NCBI RefSeq assembly: GCF_015291705.1
Contig: NZ_CP030050.1
Coordinates: forward strand, 2,914,001-2,978,000
Reading direction: 5' to 3'
Source of the DNA: Bradyrhizobium arachidis
GTDB lineage: Bacteria > Pseudomonadota > Alphaproteobacteria > Rhizobiales > Xanthobacteraceae
Length of the DNA stretch: 64,000 nucleotides
The notes beneath the pieces were generated by a model that saw nothing but the letters and a program-made list of their open reading frames with translations, had not been told where the DNA came from and made no database searches. A program made the translations under genes and the position numbers. Shown piece after piece: positions 1 to 8,129 of the stretch (position 1 is its first letter; each line of letters starts with the position of its first letter).

Positions 1-448
1 AGGCGCTCTCATGCTCATCAGCCTCCGGAAGCTGCGGGTTGGTGCCCTTAATCACGTCGACCAGATTTGCCTGCAAGGCGAGATGGGTCAGGTGATACTG
101 GAAGTAGACGGCCGCGGTCGAATTGAACCGTCGCTTCCCCTCGCTGCCGACGCCCGTGACGACATAGGCCTCACGCGCGAAGTTCTTGTCGCTGTCGCGG
201 ATATGGGCAGCCAGCCTGCTATGGACGTCACTGGTCTCGCCAATGTAGACGGAGCCGTGATCGGCGAGGATGTAGCAGGCAGGCACCGGCTGCATCCGCA
301 CCTCGCGCGCCGTCTTCCAGGGGAAGCACGACACGGTGATGGACGAGGTCTTGTCGTGAACCTCACGGTAGCCCTCGGTGCCGCCCGCCGGGCGGTAGAT
401 CGTAATGGTCCGAGCCAGCGGCGTCGGGTTGTCGGAAAGCACGGTCAT
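1..448 (-). CDS. GIY-YIG domain protein, truncated by the window edge
   Basis: The reading frame runs from an ATG at 448 off the left edge without a stop, so only about 149 N-terminal residues are visible. Residues 57-81 have the shape of a GIY-YIG nuclease core: a CYIL strand, then VYIGET, a D-V pair, an arginine at 77 and a histidine at 81. The family includes homing, repair and restriction nucleases and many uncharacterised stand-alone proteins. The 55 residues before the core are not recognised. The role is unknown and the C-terminal metal-binding glutamate cannot be checked. The next gene on the same strand may carry a degenerate version of the same motif. Confidence 0.7.
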   Translation of the reverse strand, partial: MTVLSDNPTPLARTITIYRPAGGTEGYREVHDKTSSITVSCFPWKTAREVRMQPVPACYILADHGSVYIGETSDVHSRLAAHIRDSDKNFAREAYVVTGVGSEGKRRFNSTAAVYFQYHLTHLALQANLVDVIKGTNPQLPEADEHESA

Positions 449-681
449 GGGTGGTCTCTCTCCTGTTTGGTGAGAGATCGCGACGCCGACGTTGCAGGGA
501 CTTGATCTCGGATGCGTTGCCTTCGCCCGCGCTGCGGGCGGTGAGCATCGCCGCCATGGCTTCGGTCGGCGCGAGCGCCGAGCACGCAGCATGCGTGCTC
601 GCTTTCGCGCGAGACCGTTACCTCAGACCGTCCGCTGGGCCGCGCAAGGACGCGCCGCCTACGTCGGCTTCGAGATCCGGT

Positions 682-954
682 CTAGTCGATGGAAGAGGGA
701 GTAGTGGTGTAGGTGCCGCTGTGGCCGGCCTTCCGACGGATGGAGTTATGCTCCGGAATCCGGCGCCGGAGATCGACGTTCTCGCCGACGTAGGAGATGC
801 CCGCCAGCACGAAGGGCGTGGGCATGGACAAGGTGTCCTTGAGGTACGGGGCCGGAAAGTAGGCGATCTTGAAGGTGCCCACCTTGTTGTCGTGAGACGG
901 CGAGGGGAACTGGGGCGGGGACGCCGAATCGGCGCTATACTGGCTCTTAGCCAT
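682..954 (-). CDS. Small hypothetical protein, 90 aa, faint GIY-YIG resemblance
   Basis: An ATG at 954 follows a strong GAGGAG ribosome-binding site about 6 bases upstream, which argues for a real gene. Residues 48-66 (FVLAGISYVGEN then DLRRRI) resemble the YIG strand and following arginine helix of GIY-YIG domains, and the next gene on the same strand has a clearer copy. At 90 residues it is too short for a complete nuclease domain. It could equally be an unrelated small protein. No function is proposed. Confidence 0.55.
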   Translation of the reverse strand: MAKSQYSADSASPPQFPSPSHDNKVGTFKIAYFPAPYLKDTLSMPTPFVLAGISYVGENVDLRRRIPEHNSIRRKAGHSGTYTTTPSSID

Positions 955-1310
955 AGCTGACTCCTCAGAAGTCGGTTGTGGTCAGGCCGTCGTTTGGTGC
1001 TTCCAACACCGGCGGCGGCCGCCTTCGTACGTATTGCGAAGGCCTCCCTCGCGACCAATTGCGAAGGGTACTACAGATATGGGGTGGCGCCGTTCAGGAT
1101 GCAACTTTCGCGAACGCTCCCGCCACAGTTATGGTTAAGACGACCTTATTCCTGTGAGCTGTCGAGGGGGCCTTCCGAGGTAAACGTCGTTGCAAGATGA
1201 TGATGCCGACGTAGGCGACCTGCAGAGAGGCTAGAGGCGTCCACAGATGTGGTTCGATCGTGGTTCATGATGGCGTCGGCGCCTCCGTTCTCTCGGACGT
1301 CGCCCTCAGC
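955..1310. other. Intergenic region, no gene seen
   Basis: No convincing coding sequence in about 356 bases. It contains a 10-bp direct repeat (1033-1042 and 1058-1067) upstream of the small minus-strand gene, and then runs into decayed gene remnants. Confidence 0.4.
1033..1067. repeat. Direct repeat ATTGCGAAGG x2
   Basis: ATTGCGAAGG occurs at 1033-1042 and again at 1058-1067, 25 bases start to start, 79-113 bases upstream of the ATG at 954. The placement would suit a regulator-binding site for the small minus-strand gene, but chance is not excluded. Confidence 0.35.
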
Positions 1311-1560
1311 CTAGCTCCGGAAGAAGGCTAAGAGGTCGGCGTTGATCGTGGCCGCGTCGGTCGTTGGCGCGCCGCGCGGAAAGCCCTGGTACGTTTTCAG
1401 CGCGCCGTTCCTCAGCAGCTTTGCCGACAACGGCAAGGAATCCGGGTACGGAACGATCTGGTCATCGTCACCGTACATTACTAGCACGGGTTGCTGAGCT
1501 TCTTGAGATCACGGGTAGAGTCGGTCTGGGAGAAGGAGTCTTGAAGGCGACAAGCTACGA
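1311..1560 (-). pseudogene. Remnant of an alpha/beta-hydrolase (non-heme haloperoxidase family)
   Basis: The minus strand from about 1490 down to a TAG at 1311-1313 encodes a typical haloperoxidase C-terminus: VLVMYGDDDQIVP, then a segment ending NADLLAFFRS. This normally carries the catalytic Asp, but the usual HG histidine motif before the end reads RG here. The preceding family segment (TRDLKKLSNP) is in a different frame around 1487-1545, so there is at least one frameshift. The N-terminal two thirds with the nucleophile elbow are gone. It is a decayed fragment beside a broken TetR gene. Confidence 0.65.
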
Positions 1561-1629
1561 GCAGCTCGTGGCTTCCGTGATCTGGTCGTCTGCCGTTGCT
1601 CTCTTGGTTCTTCCGGCCATCGTCTGATT

Positions 1630-1956
1630 GTGCCGGCGATTCCGCAGACGTCCGCCGCGTCCGGGCCTCGACGCCGCCCGGTGACCAATACAACGATTGA
1701 GCTTCGCCCGTCGGACAAAGACCTAACTGCCGAAATTCGAGCGGGCATGAGACGGATCACGGATCTACTTTCCGTTGCGATCAAGCACGGTCAGTCCAGC
1801 GGCGAAGTTGCCTCTGACCTTGGTCCGGCTGATGCAGCTCTTTTTCTCTAGCGCTTCGGGCAGGGGTTGCGCGTGACTGGACGGATCGCCAAGCTCGCCG
1901 ATCTGGAAAGAACCGTTGACGTTGCCTTGAGAGAAATTCTTCCACTTGCTCGGTGA
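1630..1956 (+). pseudogene. TetR/AcrR-family regulator remnant with in-frame amber stop
   Basis: The frame gives a TetR C-terminal ligand domain: VTNTTIEL, then an amphipathic stretch up to DAALFL, interrupted by TAG at 1849-1851, and continuing in the same frame (FGQGLRVTGRIAKLADLERT) to TGA at 1954-1956. Such domains often read FLQGF at this place, so a CAG-to-TAG change is a simple explanation. The N-terminal DNA-binding helix-turn-helix is not found upstream; that space holds the antisense haloperoxidase remnant. It is dead as a regulator unless the stop is suppressed or is a sequencing error. Confidence 0.65.
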
Positions 1957-2296
1957 CGTCGTTTATGTTGGAGACTTGTGCGTCGGTCTGGCTCAAGTCT
2001 GCGCTACCGCCGCGCCGATTACCTGCAAGCGCACGCGTACTTGGCTGTGGTCTGGCTGCGGAGAGGAGGCTGCAATCGGGAGCTGCTGCGGCGTTGCGCC
2101 GGTTGACGGAATCCCTGGCTGCAGCCACGGCTGGCTATCTCGGCCCAACCGCGAAGCGGGCCTTTGTCGTGGCACATCGGACGGAGATAGGCGGGACTGG
2201 CTGGCCGCGTGGCACAATCTTCAGAAAGTTCGGCATTCGAGCCACTGGTCAAAGTCGCCCTGTCTGACACAAGATCGGTCCAATGTGGAGAGAACG
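1957..2296. other. Intergenic region, no gene seen
   Basis: About 340 bases between the TetR remnant and the nitrilase-family gene. Open frames cross it but none resembles a known family or has a supported start. Only a GGAGAG ribosome-binding site at its right end is noteworthy. Confidence 0.4.
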
Positions 2297-3052
2297 ATGG
2301 GCTTCCGAATTGCGACGTGCGAGTTTCCCGATCGAGCCGATGCGGCAAAGGCTGCCTGGCACTGCCTTCAAGATGCGCTTTTCGCCGAGCCGGTCGATCT
2401 TCTCGTGCTTCCCGAACTTGCCGGCGTCGGCAGCTTCTGGGCAAGCCCAACGTTCGATGACATCGCCTGGCGAGAGGCCGTTACCGCCCACGCAGGCATT
2501 GCAGATGAATTAAGGCGCCTTGGCGCAAGGCGTATTCTGGGCACGCGCGCAGTCGAGGCCGACGGACGGCGCTGGAATGAGACCTTTCTCTGGAAGCCGG
2601 AGATGGGATTGCGACGCGGTCGGCCTAAGGGATGGCTTCCGGAGCAGGAAGGGGGATGGGAGGCAACTTGGTTCGATCGCGGCCCTCAGCGCGTTGATTC
2701 AATTCAAGATGACGAGCTCTGTTATGCCGAGCTGGTGTGCACCGAGATCATGGTGAGCGGGGCAGCACGGCGTCTTGGACAGGCCGGTGTGCAGGTGATC
2801 GCGGCGCCGCGGGCAACCGGCGGGCATTCCCGTTGGGAGGTCGCGACGCGGATGGCGGCCATTGCAGCCGGCGCATTCGTCGTCACGGCCAACCGCCGCG
2901 GTGGCGACCTCGCTGGTGGAAGCTGGATCGTCGCACCTGATGGCGACATCCTGGCGCGCACCAGCGAGAATAGTCCGATCATCTTCCTCGATATCGATCT
3001 GTCGGTGGCCGATGGGGCCAAACAGACCTATCCACGCAACGTGAGAGATTGA
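2297..3052 (+). CDS. Carbon-nitrogen hydrolase (nitrilase superfamily)
   Basis: This 251-aa protein has the nitrilase-superfamily triad in order: Glu40 in VLPELAG, Lys111 in RPKGWLPEQ, and nucleophile Cys148 in ELVCTEIM. Members hydrolyse amides, N-carbamoyl compounds or nitriles. The length suits a single-domain cytoplasmic amidase. The frame is open upstream, but the ATG at 2297 follows GGAGAG and immediately begins the first beta-strand (FRIATCEFP), so I start there. It converges with the aldo/keto reductase gene. The substrate cannot be told from sequence. Confidence 0.88.
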   Translation: MGFRIATCEFPDRADAAKAAWHCLQDALFAEPVDLLVLPELAGVGSFWASPTFDDIAWREAVTAHAGIADELRRLGARRILGTRAVEADGRRWNETFLWKPEMGLRRGRPKGWLPEQEGGWEATWFDRGPQRVDSIQDDELCYAELVCTEIMVSGAARRLGQAGVQVIAAPRATGGHSRWEVATRMAAIAAGAFVVTANRRGGDLAGGSWIVAPDGDILARTSENSPIIFLDIDLSVADGAKQTYPRNVRD

Positions 3053-3124
3053 GGGTCGGAGGAGGGGGGCGACGGTGGAAAGCCCTCGCATATCTCGCTT
3101 TGATTGAAGCCCTCAGAGGTCGCC

Positions 3125-4165
3125 TTATCCTCCCTGTCGGCCGGCGGACCTGCGAAACAGATGTTTGAGGTCAGCGGCCGCGGTCTGGCCTGATTGAAGC
3201 TGCTCATTTCGGTCATGTTGAACTTGCTGCGGCCGATAAGCCGCTTCGAGCGTGTCGAGCTCTTGGTCGGTGAATCGGATATCGAGCGCCGCCACGGCAT
3301 CATCGACGTGGTGAGATTTGGTCGCGCCCAGGATGGGGGCCGTCACGGCGGGGTTGTGCAGCAACCAGGCGAGTGCGACCTGGGCGGGCTTACACCCGCG
3401 AGCCTTCGCCACGGTGAACACGCCGTCGATCACTGCGTCATCTTCCGGCCGCGAGAAGTCCTTCACGACGCGTGACCGCTCGGTATCGCCGCGTCGGCTG
3501 CCGGCGAGCAGTCCCCTTGCAAGGGGGCTGTAAGGAATGATTCCAACGCCCTGATCAAGGCAGAGGGGAATCATCTCTCGCTCCTCTTCGCGATAGAGAA
3601 GATTGTACTTGTTCTGCATGGTGACGAATTTTGCCAGGCCGTTGGCCTGAGCAAGCGCCTGCAGCTTGGCGAATTGGAAGGCGTGCATGCTCGATGAGCC
3701 GATGTGGAGCGCCTTTCCGGCACGGACCACGGCATCAAGCCCCTCGAGAATCTCCTCGTAAGGCGTCAGGGGATCGAGACGATGGATCTGGTAGAGATCG
3801 ACATAGTCGGTGCCAAGCCGGCGCAGGCTGTCGTCGATCGCATGCCGGATGTGCTTGCGCGACAGTCCTTTCTGATTGGTGCCGCCCCCCGTTGCAAAAA
3901 AGACCTTGGTGGCGATGACGACCTGGTCCCGCCCTCCAGCAAAGCGCTTCACAGCCCGGCCAAGGATCTCTTCGCTGAGGCCGGACGAATACGAGTCGGC
4001 GGTGTCGAAAAAATTGAAGCCGGCTTCGAAGGCACAGCGGTAATGGTCCTGCGCTTCCTCCTCGCTCAGCGCCCACGGCATCCAGTCCTTCGATCCGTAG
4101 CTTGAACACCCGAAGGCGATTCGCGACACCTGAATTCCGGTGCTTGCGAGCGTCCCGTATTTCAT
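3125..4165 (-). CDS. Aldo/keto reductase
   Basis: NAD(P)H-dependent oxidoreductase of the aldo/keto reductase superfamily, 346 aa, with the full catalytic tetrad: Asp54 and Tyr59 (FFDTADSY), Lys87 (ATKV) and His128 (QIHRLDP). The nicotinamide-binding C-terminal part (ILGATKSHHVDDA) is also present. The ATG at 4165 is preferred to the one at 4171 because it lies 8 bases after AAGGA, whereas the other lies only 2 bases after it. It looks monocistronic. The substrate is unknown. Confidence 0.9.
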   Translation of the reverse strand: MKYGTLASTGIQVSRIAFGCSSYGSKDWMPWALSEEEAQDHYRCAFEAGFNFFDTADSYSSGLSEEILGRAVKRFAGGRDQVVIATKVFFATGGGTNQKGLSRKHIRHAIDDSLRRLGTDYVDLYQIHRLDPLTPYEEILEGLDAVVRAGKALHIGSSSMHAFQFAKLQALAQANGLAKFVTMQNKYNLLYREEEREMIPLCLDQGVGIIPYSPLARGLLAGSRRGDTERSRVVKDFSRPEDDAVIDGVFTVAKARGCKPAQVALAWLLHNPAVTAPILGATKSHHVDDAVAALDIRFTDQELDTLEAAYRPQQVQHDRNEQLQSGQTAAADLKHLFRRSAGRQGG

Positions 4166-4320
4166 CTGCATATTCCTTCACTGTCGCAGGGCCTGTTCCG
4201 AGATGCGTCATCACGCGCGGGTTCAAACTATGGAATATTTTGTCTGCCGAATTGGTCTAGTTTGCTTTCGCTGCAGGGACACATTCGCGCGCGTGATGTT
4301 CGCTCGTTCCGTATCAAGGC

Positions 4321-5166
4321 ATGGCTATGTCAGTCGAGTCGATTCAAACTGTTGTTGATGTTCAGGCTGACCGGAAGCACAGTCGCACGAGGTCGGCCTC
4401 TCTGATCGCCAAGCTTCCCTGGATTCCCATCGTTCAGATTCTGGTCGTCGCAGTGATCCTGCTCGGTGTGCAGATCGCGGTCGATAGCGGCGCAGTAAAG
4501 CGAATCTACCTGGCATCACCGACGCAGATCGTCGCTGCCTTTCCTCAGCTCTTCACCAGGGAAAATCTACTCTTTCACCTGTCGATCACGCTCGCGGAAG
4601 CTGGAGTTGGCGTGGGACTTAGCGCGGTCCTCGGCATCGCGACGGGGATTGCAATGGGGCTGTTTCCGAAGGTGCATCAGTTTCTGAACCCCTTCCTGGT
4701 CTGGTTGATGGCTATTCCCAAGGTCACCATCATTCCTCTGCTCACGCTCTATTTGGGTCTGGGCTTCGAGCACAAGGTGTTCATCATCTTTCTGTTTTGC
4801 TACTTCCTGTTCGTCTTCAATACGATCGCCGGCATCAGGCAGGTCCAGGACAATCATATCAAGGTCGCGCGGACGCTCGGGGCGAGCCGCCGCCAGATCA
4901 TCTGGAAGGTCGTGCTGCCGTCGGCCACGCCATCGATCATGGCGGCCGTACGCATCGAGGCGGCGACCTGTCTGCTCGCGACACTTTTTGCCGAGATCGT
5001 CGCTTCCAAGGCGGGGGTCGGAAATCTTCTCAACAAGCTCTCGGGCATTTACGACACGGCCGGTGTCTTCGCTCTCGTCATTCTCGTCACCTCGATCGCA
5101 TTGTTGATCATCTATCTGGTCGACCTGCTCGAGAGGCGTGTTCTGCTCAGGTGGAAATACGTCTGA
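4321..5166 (+). CDS. ABC transporter permease, sulfonate/taurine/nitrate type
   Basis: Inner-membrane subunit of 281 aa with about six hydrophobic helices and the EAA coupling loop near residues 180-205 (ARTLGASRRQIIWKVVLP). It matches the BPD_transp_1 permeases of SsuC/TauC type. First gene of a plus-strand run: permease, binding protein, ATPase, then two LLM flavin monooxygenases. That order points to uptake of a sulfur- or nitrogen-containing organic acid cleaved by the monooxygenases. The ligand is not determined. Confidence 0.88.
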   Translation: MAMSVESIQTVVDVQADRKHSRTRSASLIAKLPWIPIVQILVVAVILLGVQIAVDSGAVKRIYLASPTQIVAAFPQLFTRENLLFHLSITLAEAGVGVGLSAVLGIATGIAMGLFPKVHQFLNPFLVWLMAIPKVTIIPLLTLYLGLGFEHKVFIIFLFCYFLFVFNTIAGIRQVQDNHIKVARTLGASRRQIIWKVVLPSATPSIMAAVRIEAATCLLATLFAEIVASKAGVGNLLNKLSGIYDTAGVFALVILVTSIALLIIYLVDLLERRVLLRWKYV

Positions 5167-5220
5167 CCAACCGTGCTGGTCACACGTTTTCCCGCTCCCC
5201 ATGCACTCGAAGGAACGATC

Positions 5221-6219
5221 ATGCTCCTAACAAGCCTTCCGGCTCGTCTTCTTGGCGTAGCTGCGCTCACCTTTGGCCTCAGCGTGTCGGCCAGCGCGCA
5301 AGAGAAGAAGACCCTGAAGCTACAGGATACGACGAGCTATACGCAGCAGCCCATCGTCTTCGGCGTCGAGAAGGGATTTTTCGCCGAGGAGGGGCTGAAC
5401 GTGGAATTCGTCGGCACGCAGGACCCCGTCACCGCGACGTCGCGAGGCGATGTGACCTTTGCCTTCGGTCCAACCAGCGTCTATCTGCGTGCGGCAGCCC
5501 TGGGCGCGCCCATCAAGATCGTCTCCGCAGCCTTCCGCTCGAAGGGGCCTTACTTCCTGATCGCCAGGAAGGGCATCAATTCCTTCGCCGATCTGAAAGG
5601 CAAGACGATCGGCGTGGGACCGGACACGAGCGGCAATCTCGCGTCGGTGGCCCGTTATCTCCTGAAAGCCGAAGGTCTTGATCCCGCTCGAGACGTGACG
5701 CTTTTTGCCGCGGGCGCGACCGAAAAAGCGTATGGCGCGCTCGAAACCAAGCAGGTCGACGCGACCATCATTCATCAGCCTTTCGCGGCCCTCGGCGAAA
5801 TCGAGGGTGTGTCGTCCACGCTCGCGCGCGCCTGGGACTATCTTCCGACCTATCATACCGGCGTTCTGATCGCCGGCGATGCCGTGCTCGCCAAGGATCC
5901 CGATCTGCTTCGACGAGGGCTACGGGCTTATTTCAAGTCCTATACTTATGCCAAGGCGCATTACGACGAATATCTCCCCTGGCTGCAGGCCCGATTGAAA
6001 ATCAATCCGGAGGCCGTGAAGCGCGCAATCTATCAGGAGGACGATGTCTGGGACGCCAATCCGGCAGTCGATCCAAAGGCGATTCACGACACGCAGCACC
6101 TGGAGATCGACGTCGGCAACCAGAAAGAATTCTACGACGCCGCACAATACATCGATACCCGTTTCATTCCTCAGGACTACGTGAAGCCGTTCGTCTATCC
6201 CGCGCGCAAGGCGCAGTGA
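5221..6219 (+). CDS. ABC transporter substrate-binding protein, SsuA/TauA/NMT1-like
   Basis: Periplasmic binding protein of 332 aa with a Sec signal peptide (hydrophobic 9-22, cleavage likely near 26 after SASA). The mature part has the two-lobe NMT1/SsuA layout with IVFGVEKGFFAEEGLNVEFV and ADLKGKTIGVGP. The ATG at 5221 follows AAGGAA; an in-frame extension to 5173 would only lengthen the front of the signal. It follows the permease gene closely and precedes the ATPase gene, so it is the receptor of this importer. Confidence 0.88.
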   Translation: MLLTSLPARLLGVAALTFGLSVSASAQEKKTLKLQDTTSYTQQPIVFGVEKGFFAEEGLNVEFVGTQDPVTATSRGDVTFAFGPTSVYLRAAALGAPIKIVSAAFRSKGPYFLIARKGINSFADLKGKTIGVGPDTSGNLASVARYLLKAEGLDPARDVTLFAAGATEKAYGALETKQVDATIIHQPFAALGEIEGVSSTLARAWDYLPTYHTGVLIAGDAVLAKDPDLLRRGLRAYFKSYTYAKAHYDEYLPWLQARLKINPEAVKRAIYQEDDVWDANPAVDPKAIHDTQHLEIDVGNQKEFYDAAQYIDTRFIPQDYVKPFVYPARKAQ

Positions 6220-6242
6220 GAGGCAAGCAGGAGCGCAAAGAC

Positions 6243-7013
6243 ATGCCTGCCTTCACGATCAGGTCTCTCGATAAGGTCTATCCGGGCGCGCCCCCGGTCC
6301 ATGCGCTCAGCAACATCAGCTTCTCGGTCGAAGAGGGTGAGTTCATTGTCCTTCTCGGCGCCAGCGGTTGCGGCAAGAGCACGCTCCTGGAAATCCTCGC
6401 CGGTCTCCAGCAGCCAAGTGCCGGCTCGGCACGTTTTCGTGACAAGCCGATTGCGGGTCCGGGCGGGGAGCTCGGCGTGGTGTTCCAGGATGCTTCGCTC
6501 TACCCTTGGCGCACGGTTGCGGCCAATGTCGGACTGGGTCTCGAATTGCGCGGATTGGAAAAGGAGCAGAGCCGGCGATTGGTCGACGAGCATCTGTCCC
6601 TCGTGGGTCTCGACGGCTTCGGCGACAAGTTTCCGCATCAGATCTCCGGCGGCATGAAGCAGCGTGCCGGCATCGCACGCGCGCTCGTCGGTGATCCCGA
6701 TGTTCTGCTGATGGATGAGCCTTTTGGTGCGGTGGACTACGTCACCCGCAACAAGCTTCAGGAGGACCTGATCCGCATCTGGCAGCAACGCCGGAAGACG
6801 ATCGTTTTCGTGACGCATGACGTCGGCGAAGCCGTGTTTCTTGCCGATCGTATCGTGCTGCTGTCACCGCGGCCCGGACGGATTGCGGAGATCGTTACCC
6901 TCGATCTGCCGCGCCCGCGCCAGCGTGGGGAGATCGAGCTCCTGCAACGCGAAGCCCGGATCTATGACGCGCTCCGGGCGCTGGAGCCGGCGCAGACAGC
7001 AACCGTGGCCTGA
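6243..7013 (+). CDS. ABC transporter ATPase, SsuB/TauB type
   Basis: A 256-aa ATPase with Walker A GASGCGKST (39-47), signature ISGGMKQR near 134, Walker B VLLMDEP near 154 and H-loop VTHD. It powers the importer encoded just upstream. I start at the ATG at 6243, preceded by AGGAG at 9 bases. A GTG at 6216, overlapping the previous stop, is an alternative adding nine residues before the family's usual beginning. Confidence 0.9.
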   Translation: MPAFTIRSLDKVYPGAPPVHALSNISFSVEEGEFIVLLGASGCGKSTLLEILAGLQQPSAGSARFRDKPIAGPGGELGVVFQDASLYPWRTVAANVGLGLELRGLEKEQSRRLVDEHLSLVGLDGFGDKFPHQISGGMKQRAGIARALVGDPDVLLMDEPFGAVDYVTRNKLQEDLIRIWQQRRKTIVFVTHDVGEAVFLADRIVLLSPRPGRIAEIVTLDLPRPRQRGEIELLQREARIYDALRALEPAQTATVA

Positions 7014-7024
7014 TATCGGAGACC

Positions 7025-8110
7025 ATGATGGCCAGACCGCTCCACCTCGGCTTTCTCTACGCGCCTGAAGCCGGACACCAGACGCACGACGAAAGCTTCG
7101 ATCCCTTGAATCCTCTTCACCTGACAGCTTTGGCGCAGGGCCTGGAAAGTGGGGGCTTCACATTCCTGCTGGTCGACGACAGCGTCGGCCGTACGGAGCC
7201 CGCTCGTAGCGAGGCATTCACGACCGCGTCTTTCCTGGCGACCAGGACGCGCCACATCGGTTTGATCGCCGCGGCCAATACGAGCTATGTCGAGCCGTAC
7301 AATGTCACGCGGCTCGCCGCTTCGCTCGACCACGTCACGCATGGGCGTGCGGGCTGGCTCGTGTCAACCGGCGCGGTCGATCCTGCCGGCGCCAATTACG
7401 GGCAGGGCGCTGCTGCACCGGAGGCCCATTACGGGCGGGCCGATGAAATCCTCGGCATCGCGCGCAGGCTCTGGGACAGCTGGGAGGATGATGCCTTCAT
7501 TCGGGACAAGCAAAGCGGCGTGTTCGTTGACGGGACCAGGATCCATCCGATCGAGCATGTGGGTCCGGCTTTCAGCGTCAAGGGGCCGCTGAACGTCGCG
7601 CGTCCTCCGCAAGGCCAGGTCATCCTTGCTCATCGCGTCGTGGACAAGCCGTCGGCGGACTTCGCGGGCCGACATGCTGACGTCGCCATCCTCGGAGCAG
7701 AGACAGCGGGGAGTATCGTGACCTTGCGTGACATCGTGCTTGGCGCCGCAAGGGCTGCGCGCCGCGAACAGCGAGAGGTGCGGCTGTTTGCCGAAATCGT
7801 TCCGTTCGTCGGGCGGGAGCCGGGGGCGGGCGCATCGAAAGCGCCTGTCGCCAATTATGTCACCGGGTCTCCGACGGAGATCGTCGATCAGATCGAGGCA
7901 TTGGCAAATGCGGTGGCTTTGGACGGTGTGGTGCTGGCACCTCGCGTGCTGCGCAGCGGGCTCGATGTCTTCTCCCGGGAGGTGGTGCCGGAGCTTGTGC
8001 GCCGGCAGCGACTGGTAGCTGGCACAGGGGCCGCCACCTTGCGCGAGCGGCTCGGTCTGAGCCGGCCGCGCAATATCTTTGAACAGCCGGCCCGACGGCC
8101 GGCAGCCTGA
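7025..8110 (+). CDS. LLM-class flavin-dependent monooxygenase (short form)
   Basis: Luciferase-like FMNH2-dependent oxidoreductase, 361 aa. Hallmarks are a substrate-loop strand FLLVDDSVG, PYNVTRLAASLDHVTHGRAGW around residue 100-120, and the flavin-phosphate region near the middle. It is about 90 residues shorter than the NtaA/DszA-type enzyme encoded next, mainly in the insertion loops. Start at 7025 or the adjacent ATG at 7028; GGAG precedes both. Such enzymes oxidise C-S or C-N bonds using reduced flavin from a separate reductase. Position behind an importer supports a catabolic role. Confidence 0.85.
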   Translation: MMARPLHLGFLYAPEAGHQTHDESFDPLNPLHLTALAQGLESGGFTFLLVDDSVGRTEPARSEAFTTASFLATRTRHIGLIAAANTSYVEPYNVTRLAASLDHVTHGRAGWLVSTGAVDPAGANYGQGAAAPEAHYGRADEILGIARRLWDSWEDDAFIRDKQSGVFVDGTRIHPIEHVGPAFSVKGPLNVARPPQGQVILAHRVVDKPSADFAGRHADVAILGAETAGSIVTLRDIVLGAARAARREQREVRLFAEIVPFVGREPGAGASKAPVANYVTGSPTEIVDQIEALANAVALDGVVLAPRVLRSGLDVFSREVVPELVRRQRLVAGTGAATLRERLGLSRPRNIFEQPARRPAA

Positions 8111-8129
8111 CCATCCTGCGAGCGCCATT

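Noticed and set aside
1946..2296. N-terminal extension of the nitrilase-type protein
   Set aside because: The frame is open but its translation is unlike the family, while an ATG with GGAGAG at 2297 begins exactly at the first conserved strand.
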